Positions 1-5,506 of a stretch of DNA of 5,566 bases are shown one piece after another. The DNA is taken from NCBI GenBank assembly GCA_016213865.1, contig JACQZL010000345.1:1-5566 (forward strand). The letters are read 5' to 3'. This DNA comes from Candidatus Rifleibacteriota bacterium (GTDB lineage Bacteria > UBP17 > UBA6191 > JACPRK01). A program made the position numbers and the translations under genes. Position 1 is the stretch's first letter. Each line of letters begins with the position of its first letter. The notes beneath the pieces were generated by a model, which did not search any database, was not told where the DNA came from, and was given only the letters and a program-made list of their open reading frames with translations.

Positions 1-1
1 C

Positions 2-268
2 CGGCCCTTCGCGCAGCCGCGCCAGGAGGAGCGCGGGCCGCTCCTCCGCGGGGTACGGGGTCACCCGCAGCTCGAGGTTCGGGCGGTGGCAGCCGAGCTG
101 GACGTGGTCCTCGGCACGCGCCGCGGAATCTCGGTCAGCGTGCGACCGAAGGCCTCGGCCAACGCGCTGCAGAAGGCCGTCTGCAAGAGCTGGATGAAGA
201 CCGATTGGACCAAGCTAGACCGAACCTCGCCGCCGGTCGTGCAGCGCGAGCGTGACCGCGTCGGATAG
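2..268 (+). CDS. Probable C-terminal fragment of an unidentified upstream protein (partial, 5' end outside window)
   Basis: From the window's left edge, the frame beginning at base 2 is open for 89 codons up to the TAG at 266-268. Roughly 88% of its codons end in G or C, which resembles real coding sequence in this genome, and it lies immediately upstream of the ATP-grasp gene on the same strand. The readable end of the protein includes stretches such as LDVVLGTRRGISVSV and ALQKAVCKSWMKTDWTKL, followed by a charged tail. I do not recognise the family. A GTG at 86 could start a 60-residue protein, but the frame is open above it and no good ribosome site precedes it, so a truncated larger gene is more likely. 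Its stop codon overlaps the Shine-Dalgarno of the next gene, which suggests co-transcription and possibly translational coupling. The call rests on codon use and context only. Confidence 0.45.
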   Translation, partial: RPFAQPRQEERGPLLRGVRGHPQLEVRAVAAELDVVLGTRRGISVSVRPKASANALQKAVCKSWMKTDWTKLDRTSPPVVQRERDRVG

Positions 269-271
269 GAG
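267..271 (+). promoter_or_regulatory. Shine-Dalgarno site for the ATP-grasp ligase gene
   Basis: AGGAG lies six bases before the ATG at 278 and overlaps the TAG stop (266-268) of the upstream frame. This supports the ATG at 278 as the true start, and ribosomes finishing the upstream frame would end on the site. Confidence 0.75.
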
Positions 272-277
272 CAGACC

Positions 278-1333
278 ATGGCAGAGAAGACTCAAGACTA
301 CCCGGTCGGGCTGCTCTATCTCGACGACGAGTTGGGCACCGAACTCCACAAGCGACTGAACGCCACCATTCCCTTCCAGGACAAGGACGGCGTCTGGAAG
401 AAAGTGGTCGCCGAGCACATCGAGATCACCGAGATGGACATCGACCATCGCGCCAAGTACCGCGTGCTGGTCGACCGCTGCTCGCACCTGCTCCCGCAGG
501 CGGTCAGCGCGTTCATGATGTTCGCCCACCAGGGCGTCCACGTCGTGAACAACCCGCTCTCGTTCCAGTACTTCATCGCAACCAAGGACTTCGGGTTCCA
601 CGTCTGCCGGGCCCTCGGCATCAGCGTCCCCGACACCATCGTCCTGCCGCCCAAGGTCAACCCCTACCTCAAGGATCCGCGCTACTTCCGCTACCACCGG
701 CACTTCGACTGGGATTCGATCATCCAGCGCATCGGGTTCCCCGCCTATCTCAAGCCGGCGGAGGGCCGCGGCGCCCGCAACTGCTGGAAGGTTCGCAACG
801 CCGATGAACTCCTGCATTACTACGACCAGAGCGGCTCCGACGTCATGACCCTCCAGAGGGCCGTTCCCTCCCCCCACGAGTGGCAGGTCCGCTGCCTCTG
901 CCTGGGCCGCAAGATCGTCCCCATCAAGTACACCTTCCGCGACCGCGACTGGTCGACCTACGAGTACTCCGAGGGCTTCCTGTCACCCGAGACGGGCCAC
1001 AAGGTGCTCGAACAGGCCAAGATCATCAACCGCGTGTTCGGCTACGAGATGAACTCGATCGAGTTCATGCTCGATGAACAGGGCGAGCCCTGGGCGATCG
1101 ACTTCAACAATCCCGTCCCCGACGGCCGGCGCGACAAGCTGGGTGAGGTCTACTTCAACGACTACGTCAACGGCCTGCTCGACCTCGTGCTCGAGGTCGC
1201 TCGAGAGAACCCGCCCTATCCCTTCCTGCCATCCGAACTCAACACCTACGCCGAGATCGCCCGGATGGACTGCCCGACGAAGGAGAAGTACCGTCTCGCC
1301 CTGGAAGAGGCGAACAAGTACTACAGGTGGTAA
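278..1333 (+). CDS. ATP-grasp family carboxylate-amine ligase (RimK / D-Ala-D-Ala-ligase-like)
   Basis: The 351-residue protein has the layout of a classical ATP-grasp ligase. Such enzymes activate a carboxylate as acyl-phosphate with ATP and join it to an amine or similar nucleophile, usually in the cytoplasm. Residues ~1-90 look like a pre-ATP-grasp alpha/beta domain (VGLLYLDDE near the start). NNPLSFQYFIATKDFG (N91-G106, with K103) matches the usual N-terminal nucleotide-binding segment. FPAYLKPAEGRGARN (F154-N168) holds a beta-strand lysine (K159) and a glycine-rich loop. MTLQRAVPSPHEWQVR (M190-R205) is the adenine-contact and E-x-x-x-R region. NSIEFML (E262) and AIDFNNP (D275, N277) supply the metal ligands near the end. 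No signal peptide or membrane segment is seen. A good Shine-Dalgarno supports the start. The gene probably sits in an operon with the truncated upstream frame and faces another ATP-grasp gene. The substrate is unknown: the substrate-binding part resembles no family I can name, and other ATP-grasp activities are possible. Confidence 0.85.
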   Translation: MAEKTQDYPVGLLYLDDELGTELHKRLNATIPFQDKDGVWKKVVAEHIEITEMDIDHRAKYRVLVDRCSHLLPQAVSAFMMFAHQGVHVVNNPLSFQYFIATKDFGFHVCRALGISVPDTIVLPPKVNPYLKDPRYFRYHRHFDWDSIIQRIGFPAYLKPAEGRGARNCWKVRNADELLHYYDQSGSDVMTLQRAVPSPHEWQVRCLCLGRKIVPIKYTFRDRDWSTYEYSEGFLSPETGHKVLEQAKIINRVFGYEMNSIEFMLDEQGEPWAIDFNNPVPDGRRDKLGEVYFNDYVNGLLDLVLEVARENPPYPFLPSELNTYAEIARMDCPTKEKYRLALEEANKYYRW

Positions 1334-1335
1334 GA

Positions 1336-1370
1336 GTCAGGGGTCAGGGGTTAGCGGTTAGGGGTTAGGC
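1336..1370 (+). repeat. Tandem heptamer array, left arm (5 units of GTYAGGG type)
   Basis: Beginning two bases after the TAA of the ATP-grasp gene, five 7-bp units run in perfect register: GTCAGGG twice, GTTAGCG, GTTAGGG and GTTAGGC. The G-strand is on the plus strand and has several G4 runs, so a G-quadruplex is possible. An inverted array of the same unit lies at 1498-1525. It resembles the short tandem heptanucleotide repeats known from some bacterial intergenic regions, notably cyanobacteria. The family assignment is inference. Confidence 0.8.
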
Positions 1371-1377
1371 GAGAACG

Positions 1378-1462
1378 GATGGTCGCACGCGTGGTGTGCG
1401 CCAGGGGTACGCGACAACGGGCAGGAGCCAGGCTTTCCCTCCGTTGAGATCTTGCGACCATC
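1378..1462. repeat. Nested inverted repeats between the two heptamer arrays
   Basis: A perfect 10-bp inverted repeat (GATGGTCGCA at 1378-1387, TGCGACCATC at 1453-1462) encloses a second one (CAACGG at 1415-1420, CCGTTG at 1441-1446). Competing short stems also exist, such as CGCAC/GTGCG at 1384-1388 and 1396-1400. With the outer heptamer arms, the whole interval between the convergent stop codons could fold into one long stem-like structure. No run of T follows any stem on either strand, so it is not a standard intrinsic terminator, although it could still stop convergent transcription. No convincing gene lies here. Confidence 0.55.
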
Positions 1463-1497
1463 GCGCCGCCGTGCGGCCGGCACAGCGCCGCGCCAGT

Positions 1498-1525
1498 CCC
1501 TGACCCCCAATCCCTAACCCCTATT
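1498..1525 (-). repeat. Tandem heptamer array, right arm (4 units, inverted to the left arm)
   Basis: Four units in register read on the plus strand as CCCTGAC, CCCCAAT, CCCTAAC and CCCTATT. On the minus strand these correspond to GTCAGGG, ATTGGGG, GTTAGGG and AATAGGG. The array is therefore inverted relative to the one at 1336-1370. Its last unit contains the TAG stop codon (complement of 1521-1523) of the minus-strand ATP-grasp gene, so the array reaches into the coding end of that gene. Confidence 0.75.
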
Positions 1526-3017
1526 CCTTCAGCGGGAACACCGGAATGATGCCGCCGCCCGAGCTGACGTTCACCACGTTCGACTCGCTCACTCGGCCGA
1601 GGCAGCCGGCGTACTTCCCGTTGAAGACGTAGGGGTTGATGTTCAGGAAGCGCTTCTCGAGGACGACCTTGCCGCCCTTGAGCACCGGGATCTCGTACTC
1701 CGGGACCGGCACCGCTTCCTGGACGATCCACCAGGGGCAGCCGATCACGTCGCGGACATAGGCGTTCCAGGTGGCCACGTCGGTGGTGCGCCCCACCTTC
1801 ACATCCTGACCGCCCGCCCCGTGGCCGGGTTTGAGCACCAACCGTTCGCGGTTGTGGAGCAGGAACTCCTGCATCGACACGTCGGTGCCGTCGGGCGAGA
1901 TCGTCACCGTCTCATCCAGCCGCCGCGTCCACGGTAGGTGCTCCCGGATGCAGGTCTGCTCTTCCTCGCTGAAGTAGTGGTGGTTCACCGGGTTGGAGAT
2001 GAACGACATCGCTTCCTTGTGGGCACCGATGATGGCGCGCCACGGATTCACCGGCGTCACGACCCGGTCGCGGGTCGCATCCAGGAAGTCTTTCATTTCC
2101 CGAGGGAACTTCTTGAAGAACAGGAAGCGGATGCAGAGGTTGACGATGTCGAACCGCACCCGGCCGCTGAAGAGCCCGCCGTCCCGGTACTCGAAGTCGC
2201 GCGGGTCGATGAAGTGCGCGTCGACCCCGTTCTCGACCAGGTAGTCTCGCGTGATCTCGATGTCGCTACCGAGCAGGTATTCCTTGTACGAGACCAGCCC
2301 GACCCGAGGATTCGGCTTGTCGCCGCCGGCGTCGCGATAGCAGGAGATCAGGCTGTCCATGACCGACTTCAGCATCGATCGCTCGAACGGCTTGCCGTAG
2401 CTCGCGATCAACTCCTCGTACATCGGATAGGCCCGGAAGATCTCTTCCAACGTGTCGAGCCACGCCCGGCCGCCCGGGTTGTCGGTGTTGAACTCGATGA
2501 ACTTCAGGTTCTTGCCGTCGAAGAGCGCGTCATGCCGGTTGAGCACCGTCGGCTTGGCATAGCCCGGGTCCCAGTCGATCCACTCCTTCGGCAGGTCGGT
2601 GTAGAGGAAGTGCGACCGCACGTACGGGTCGTCGCGGTAGCCGTTGACCACCTTGTCGATGACGCGGTCGAACGTCTCGGCCGCCTTGCTGATGCGGCCC
2701 ACCGCGTCCGTGCCCAGGAACAGCGGCGTCAACGTGATCGGCATCGCCCCGCCCTCGCGACCGTAGAAGCAGCGCCGCTTCGTCAGCGTCATGATCATCT
2801 CCTGGCGCTGGCGCATCACCTCGCGCGGATGCGACATCATCCACTCGATCAGTTTCTGCTCCTTGTGTCCCACCACCATCGCCGTCGTCGGCGGCGCGGG
2901 CATCGTCTGCATCGCGGCTTCGGCCGACTGATTGTCGTCCGGCGCCTGAGGCACGGGGGCCGGCGGCTGCTCGGGACTGGCGGGAGACGGGGTGGCAGGC
3001 TTCTTCTTCTGAGGCAT
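1521..3017 (-). CDS. Circularly permuted ATP-grasp ligase (glutathionylspermidine-synthase-like fold)
   Basis: The 498-residue protein shows the ATP-grasp motifs in permuted order, the hallmark of the circularly permuted group. The metal-binding E-x-N motif (FIEFNTDNPGG, E175 and N177) comes first. The ATP-binding lysine and glycine loop (LVLKPGHGAGGQDV, K396) and the adenine-contact segment (WIVQEAVP, E434) come near the C-terminus, followed by FLNINPYVFNG and a terminal SSGGG. Enzymes of this group form amide bonds using ATP, for example polyamine-peptide conjugates or peptide tags. The substrate here is unknown. The first ~48 residues are a lysine-, proline- and alanine-rich tail without a signal peptide, probably disordered. 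The ATG at 3017 is chosen because GGAGG lies five bases upstream. The frame stays open back to 3239, but that extension only reads through repeat DNA. The gene is convergent with the other ATP-grasp gene and divergent from the kinase gene. The two ligases share no obvious similarity outside fold-level motifs. Confidence 0.87.
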   Translation of the reverse strand: MPQKKKPATPSPASPEQPPAPVPQAPDDNQSAEAAMQTMPAPPTTAMVVGHKEQKLIEWMMSHPREVMRQRQEMIMTLTKRRCFYGREGGAMPITLTPLFLGTDAVGRISKAAETFDRVIDKVVNGYRDDPYVRSHFLYTDLPKEWIDWDPGYAKPTVLNRHDALFDGKNLKFIEFNTDNPGGRAWLDTLEEIFRAYPMYEELIASYGKPFERSMLKSVMDSLISCYRDAGGDKPNPRVGLVSYKEYLLGSDIEITRDYLVENGVDAHFIDPRDFEYRDGGLFSGRVRFDIVNLCIRFLFFKKFPREMKDFLDATRDRVVTPVNPWRAIIGAHKEAMSFISNPVNHHYFSEEEQTCIREHLPWTRRLDETVTISPDGTDVSMQEFLLHNRERLVLKPGHGAGGQDVKVGRTTDVATWNAYVRDVIGCPWWIVQEAVPVPEYEIPVLKGGKVVLEKRFLNINPYVFNGKYAGCLGRVSESNVVNVSSGGGIIPVFPLKE

Positions 3018-3022
3018 CGGGC

Positions 3023-3027
3023 CCTCC
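3023..3027 (-). promoter_or_regulatory. Shine-Dalgarno site for the permuted ATP-grasp gene
   Basis: On the minus strand GGAGG is followed by five bases and then ATG (start at 3017). This decides the start against the in-frame upstream candidates reaching 3239. Confidence 0.75.
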
Positions 3028-3035
3028 GGTAACGT

Positions 3036-3049
3036 GGCCGAAATCGGCC
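3036..3049 (-). promoter_or_regulatory. Hairpin or operator-like palindrome in the leader of the permuted ATP-grasp gene
   Basis: GGCCG (3036-3040) and CGGCC (3045-3049) form a 5-bp perfect inverted repeat around a 4-base A/T-rich centre. AAC/GTT outside can pair if a two-base bulge is allowed. It lies 8 bases upstream of the Shine-Dalgarno and just downstream of the candidate promoter. It could be an mRNA leader hairpin or a protein-binding site; no regulator is identifiable. Confidence 0.35.
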
Positions 3050-3061
3050 GTTGGTCCGCAC

Positions 3062-3067
3062 AGCGTA
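3062..3067 (-). promoter_or_regulatory. Candidate extended -10 promoter element for the permuted ATP-grasp gene
   Basis: On the minus strand TACGCT is preceded by TG plus one base, giving an extended -10 (TGATACGCT). Seven bases downstream an A at about 3055 would be a reasonable start site, leaving a leader of about 38 bases that contains the palindrome and the Shine-Dalgarno. No good -35 is visible. The same GTRATACGCTRTG string precedes the kinase gene on the other strand, which strengthens the idea. Confidence 0.4.
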
Positions 3068-3091
3068 TCACGGCGCCGACCGGTCTGCAGC

Positions 3092-3158
3092 GCCCCGCGG
3101 GGCTTTGCCCCGAACCCCAGCGGGGGAGTAGCACTCCCCTGCACCCGGCAATGACTGG
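3092..3158 (+). repeat. Hairpin repeat copy A, first module
   Basis: A GCCCC arm (3092-3096) can pair with GGGGC (3099-3103), which can alternatively pair with GCCCC (3107-3111). The motif CCCCGAACCCCA (3108-3119) follows. A 10-bp hairpin then has arms 3120-3129 and 3133-3142, an AGC loop and one G-T wobble. The module ends in ATGACTGG (3151-3158). The same order of elements recurs at 5370-5430. A further 7-bp inverted repeat pairs TGACTGG (3152-3158) with CCAGTCA (3178-3184). No coding function; probably a dispersed genomic repeat. Confidence 0.8.
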
Positions 3159-3218
3159 CGTGAGTCGGTCTTGGCTACCAGTCACCGAGGAGCAAGCGAG
3201 AGGTAGGCTGCCATCGCC

Positions 3219-3270
3219 GGTCCAGGGTGGGGCTCCCACCCTGGCGGGGGTCTGGGGGCAGGGCCCCCAG
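3219..3270 (+). repeat. Hairpin repeat copy A, second module
   Basis: A perfect 10-bp stem (3222-3231 with 3235-3244, loop GCT) is followed by CGGGGGT and an 8-bp stem (CTGGGGGC 3252-3259 with GCCCCCAG 3263-3270, loop AGG). The arrangement recurs at 5507-5558. A linker of about 60 bases joins it to the first module; the linker is only partly similar in the second copy. The remaining 3271-3339 up to the kinase gene shows only the candidate promoter. Confidence 0.8.
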
Positions 3271-3333
3271 GATGGGCCGCTGCTCCCACATGCCGCGGCC
3301 CCCGGTCTTTGCGCGCGGAGGCTCGCGCTGTAA

Positions 3334-3339
3334 TACGCT
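3334..3339 (+). promoter_or_regulatory. Candidate -10 element directly at the kinase start
   Basis: TACGCT immediately precedes the ATG at 3340, within a string (GTAATACGCTATG) nearly identical to the one upstream of the divergent gene. If it is a -10, transcription would begin near 3346-3349, that is at the second in-frame ATG (3349), giving a leaderless message. The nearest purine-rich site, GGAGG at 3317-3321, is 18 bases from the first ATG, too far for a normal ribosome site. A weak -35 (TTGCGC at 3309-3314) is spaced 19 bases away. Confidence 0.35.
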
Positions 3340-5340
3340 ATGGATACGATGGATCGCGCCTCGTTCGACCGCCTCTACGAACTGCTCCAGCCGCTCGGGG
3401 CAGGGGCGTTCGGCAAGGTGTTCCTCGCGCGCCAGCGATCGCTGGAACGGCTCGTCGCCATCAAGCTCTACTCTCCGAACGAGCGCACCTGGAGCGACGC
3501 CGAGGCCGGCCGCTTCGTCCGCGAGGCCAAGATCCTCGGCCGGCTCTCCCACCCCCGGGTCATCACGATCTTCGACTCCGACGTGCTGGAAGGCTCGCCC
3601 GCTTCGCGTGCTGCGCCGTCACTCCTGGACGCAGGGGCTCCGCCCCTGCACCCGCTCGCCCCCTCCGGGGGCTCGCCATACCTCGCCGTGGAATACGTCG
3701 AAGGCTGCGATCTGAGCCAGAAGCTCGCCGGAGGACAGCCGCTGCCCCTGGCCGAAGCCGTGAGCCTCTGCCTGGGAATCGCCGAGGGCCTCGAATACCT
3801 CCACGAGCAGGGGATCATCCACCGGGATCTGAAACCGGCCAACGTACTCATCGGGGTCACCGGAGCCATCAAGGTTTCCGACTTCGGAATCGCCCGGCCC
3901 CTGGACGCCAGCCAGGGAGGGACCGCCGCCGGGATGCTCCTCGGAACCCCGCTCTACATGGCCCCCGAGATGATCCGCTCGGGAACGGCCGCCCCCGCGA
4001 GCGATCTTCACGCGCTCGGCATCATCCTCTACCAGTGCATCCACGGGCATGTCCCTTTCGACACCTCCGGCACGCTCGCGGAGATGTTCCAGCGCAGGCT
4101 CGCCGAGCCCGCCTGGGCACCGGATGCGTCGGTGCCCTCCAAGCTGGCCGCCCTGATGCGCCGCTGCCTCGAACTCGATCCGAAGCTCAGGCCCTCCGCG
4201 GGCGACGCCGCGCTGGCCCTTCGCAAGGCGGCCGGCGCCGGGATCGGCCTGGCCAGCGCCCGGGCGGCAACCCTCGACCGGACCGAGATCCCCGGAGACG
4301 AACCCCGGAGAACAGCGTCCGAGTCGGGCGCCGCGACCGTCGTCCAGTCCCATCTCGCGCCCGGGCGCTCTCCGGAGGCCAGGCCCGGAGCCCCTCCACG
4401 GTCGCAAACCAGTCCCTCCGCCTCTCGTTTGCCGCTGGCGGTGCTCGCCATCTGCTTGCTGCTTGCGGCATCAGGCGCACTGGCCCTCGCCCGGCGCATC
4501 TCGTCCTCCCAGCCGGTCAGGCCGGTAAGCCCGGACGGGCCCGCTCCCGCTCCGGCCGTGGAACCTCTCTCTCCCACCCTCGACCGAACGCCGCTCGAAG
4601 GTCTTGGCCGGGCGTTGGAGAAGGAGAGGATCGGGTACATCGCCCGGTACGGTTCGAGGAACTTCGGCACGCTCGACGCCAGCCTCAAGCGCTCGGGGTT
4701 CTATGGGCTGATGAGGCGCACCCTTGCGGAGCCCGACCTCCTCCGGCCGGGCTCCCTGCCGGAGCACGAGGCAGCCGACCTGCTCGCGCCCCTGCAGGCG
4801 CTGCGCTTGGTCGAGGGCCGCTACCTGCTGTCCGGCCAGAAGGTGCCGGCACTTTCGAGCGAGCTCCTCTGGCGAGCGTTTCCAATGCTCCGCGCTCCCC
4901 CGCCCGGGGTCACCACCAACCTGGCCTACGCCACCGGCGTACCCGTGGAGGCAGGCATCGAGCCCAGGAACGACGCGGAACTGGCCATCATGGGCCGGCC
5001 TCGCCTGCCCCGCATCGTCTGTCAACTCCCGAAGCTCGCCCGCACGCCCGGCCTGCGGTGGTGGTGGGTCCTGGCGGTCGAGAACATGTCCAACCAGTAC
5101 GTGCTCGATCTGCTCGTGCTCAGGAGAGGCATGCCGCCGGTGGTCTTCCCGCTCGTCAGCGGTGCCGAGCCCTCGAGCCTGGAACGGAAGCACGAGGGGT
5201 TCCTGTCGGTCGGCTTCGATCCGGCCCTTCTCCGCGACGCGACCGGCGAACTCGAGCTGGGCTACATGCCGCTCCGCGGCCCCATGACCGGCGCGCCGGT
5301 GGTGCGTCTGCTGCAGTTGGTCGCATCGCTCGAGCGGTGA
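3340..5340 (+). CDS. Transmembrane Hanks-type serine/threonine protein kinase with unrecognised external domain
   Basis: A protein of 666 residues from ATG 3340, or 663 from ATG 3349, which may be the true leaderless start. The N-terminal kinase domain (~13-298) has a complete motif set: glycine loop GAGAFGKV (20-27), VAIK (K42), helix-C glutamate E62, hinge EYV (118-120), HRDLKPAN (161-168, catalytic D163), DFG (D181), GTPLYMAPE (202-210), SDLHALG (D222) and a late arginine (R284). It should be an active, PknB-like kinase phosphorylating Ser/Thr in the cytoplasm. A Pro/Ser/Arg-rich linker leads to one membrane helix (~364-384, flanked by arginines). A Pro/Ala-rich stretch and a ~240-residue external domain follow. 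This has no PASTA, WD40 or TPR pattern and I do not recognise it; WWWVLAVENMSNQYVLDLLV near 570-590 looks beta-strand-like. Residues ~85-110 are a 26-residue in-frame insertion between beta4 and beta5, derived from a palindromic repeat. The gene stands alone between two copies of that repeat type. Confidence 0.95.
   Translation: MDTMDRASFDRLYELLQPLGAGAFGKVFLARQRSLERLVAIKLYSPNERTWSDAEAGRFVREAKILGRLSHPRVITIFDSDVLEGSPASRAAPSLLDAGAPPLHPLAPSGGSPYLAVEYVEGCDLSQKLAGGQPLPLAEAVSLCLGIAEGLEYLHEQGIIHRDLKPANVLIGVTGAIKVSDFGIARPLDASQGGTAAGMLLGTPLYMAPEMIRSGTAAPASDLHALGIILYQCIHGHVPFDTSGTLAEMFQRRLAEPAWAPDASVPSKLAALMRRCLELDPKLRPSAGDAALALRKAAGAGIGLASARAATLDRTEIPGDEPRRTASESGAATVVQSHLAPGRSPEARPGAPPRSQTSPSASRLPLAVLAICLLLAASGALALARRISSSQPVRPVSPDGPAPAPAVEPLSPTLDRTPLEGLGRALEKERIGYIARYGSRNFGTLDASLKRSGFYGLMRRTLAEPDLLRPGSLPEHEAADLLAPLQALRLVEGRYLLSGQKVPALSSELLWRAFPMLRAPPPGVTTNLAYATGVPVEAGIEPRNDAELAIMGRPRLPRIVCQLPKLARTPGLRWWWVLAVENMSNQYVLDLLVLRRGMPPVVFPLVSGAEPSSLERKHEGFLSVGFDPALLRDATGELELGYMPLRGPMTGAPVVRLLQLVASLER
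3592..3677 (+). repeat. Palindromic repeat element inserted in frame inside the kinase gene
   Basis: GGCTCGCC occurs at 3592-3599 and again at 3670-3677, exactly 78 bp (26 codons) apart. The interval carries an 8-bp hairpin (GCAGGGGC 3631-3638, loop TCC, GCCCCTGC 3642-3649) and a 6-bp hairpin (GCCCCC 3658-3663, loop TCC, GGGGGC 3667-3672). CCCCTGCACCCG (3643-3654) is identical to 3136-3147 in intergenic copy A, in the same orientation. At protein level, removing 78 bp restores an ordinary kinase beta4-beta5 join (DVLEG-SPYLAVEYVEG). The direct repeat could be a target duplication, but the second copy overlaps the last hairpin, so chance or repeat-end similarity is possible. Confidence 0.8.
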
Positions 5341-5369
5341 GAGGGGGGCGTGGAAGGAGAGTCCTGTCA

Positions 5370-5430
5370 GGGGCGTTGCCCCCGAACCCCACCAGGGGCG
5401 AAGTTCGCCCCTGGACCCCCCGATGACTGG
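5370..5430 (+). repeat. Hairpin repeat copy B, first module
   Basis: Thirty bases after the kinase stop, GGGGC (5370-5374) pairs with GCCCC (5378-5382). CCCCGAACCCCA (5380-5391) is identical to copy A. A 9-bp hairpin has arms 5392-5400 and 5406-5414 around AAGTT, with the flanking AA/TT able to pair too. The module ends in ATGACTGG (5423-5430), also identical to copy A. No T-run follows, so it is not a classical terminator, but as the first stable structure after the kinase gene it may help end or protect the transcript. Confidence 0.8.
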
Positions 5431-5441
5431 AGGGAGTCTTG

Positions 5442-5486
5442 CCTGCGCTTGCAGGTAGGAGTCCACGGAAGTGCCGATCAGGACTC
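5442..5486 (+). repeat. Linker of repeat copy B with two small inverted repeats
   Basis: CCTGC (5442-5446) and GCAGG (5451-5455) form a small hairpin with a GCTT loop. GAGTCC (5459-5464) can pair with GGACTC (5481-5486). The linker between the two B modules is about 16 bases longer than in copy A and only partly similar to it, so the linker diverges faster than the hairpin modules. Confidence 0.45.
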
Positions 5487-5506
5487 GCGTCGTCTTCTCA
5501 TTGCCG

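Noticed and set aside
25..47. 9-bp inverted repeat (GGAGGAGCG / CGCTCCTCC) near the left edge
   Set aside because: It lies inside a probable coding frame in GC-rich sequence, has no relative among the other repeats, and has no T-run to make it a terminator.
86..268. Stand-alone 60-residue protein starting at GTG 86
   Set aside because: The frame is open to the window edge and no ribosome site is seen before the GTG; a truncated larger gene explains it better.
215..877. Minus-strand open frame of about 220 codons opposite the first ATP-grasp gene
   Set aside because: Antisense shadow of a gene with recognisable motifs; no ribosome site and no recognisable domain.
1336..1525. True telomere or replicon end
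   Set aside because: The arrays are short, internal, flanked by intact genes on both sides and inverted toward each other, so a chromosome end is not supported.
1938..3032. Plus-strand open frame of about 364 codons opposite the permuted ATP-grasp gene
   Set aside because: Antisense shadow: composition dominated by Arg, Val, Asp and His with no motif, while the minus strand encodes clear ATP-grasp motifs.
3018..3239. N-terminal extension of the permuted ATP-grasp protein by 74 residues
   Set aside because: The extension reads through the candidate promoter, the leader palindrome and repeat copy A. The ATG at 3017 has a well-spaced GGAGG.
3092..3270. CRISPR array or tRNA/rRNA gene in the divergent intergenic region
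   Set aside because: There are no regularly spaced identical repeats with unique spacers, and no cloverleaf or rRNA signature; the hairpins belong to the dispersed repeat.
3309..5426. Long alternative open frame of about 705 codons over the kinase gene
   Set aside because: It is out of frame with a protein that has a full set of kinase motifs. Its translation is Arg/Pro/Ala-rich low-complexity sequence typical of shadow frames in GC-rich DNA, and it runs into repeat DNA.
5341..5430. Intrinsic terminator after the kinase gene
   Set aside because: Strong hairpins exist but no T-rich tract follows them, so only a possible terminator-like role is noted under the repeat.
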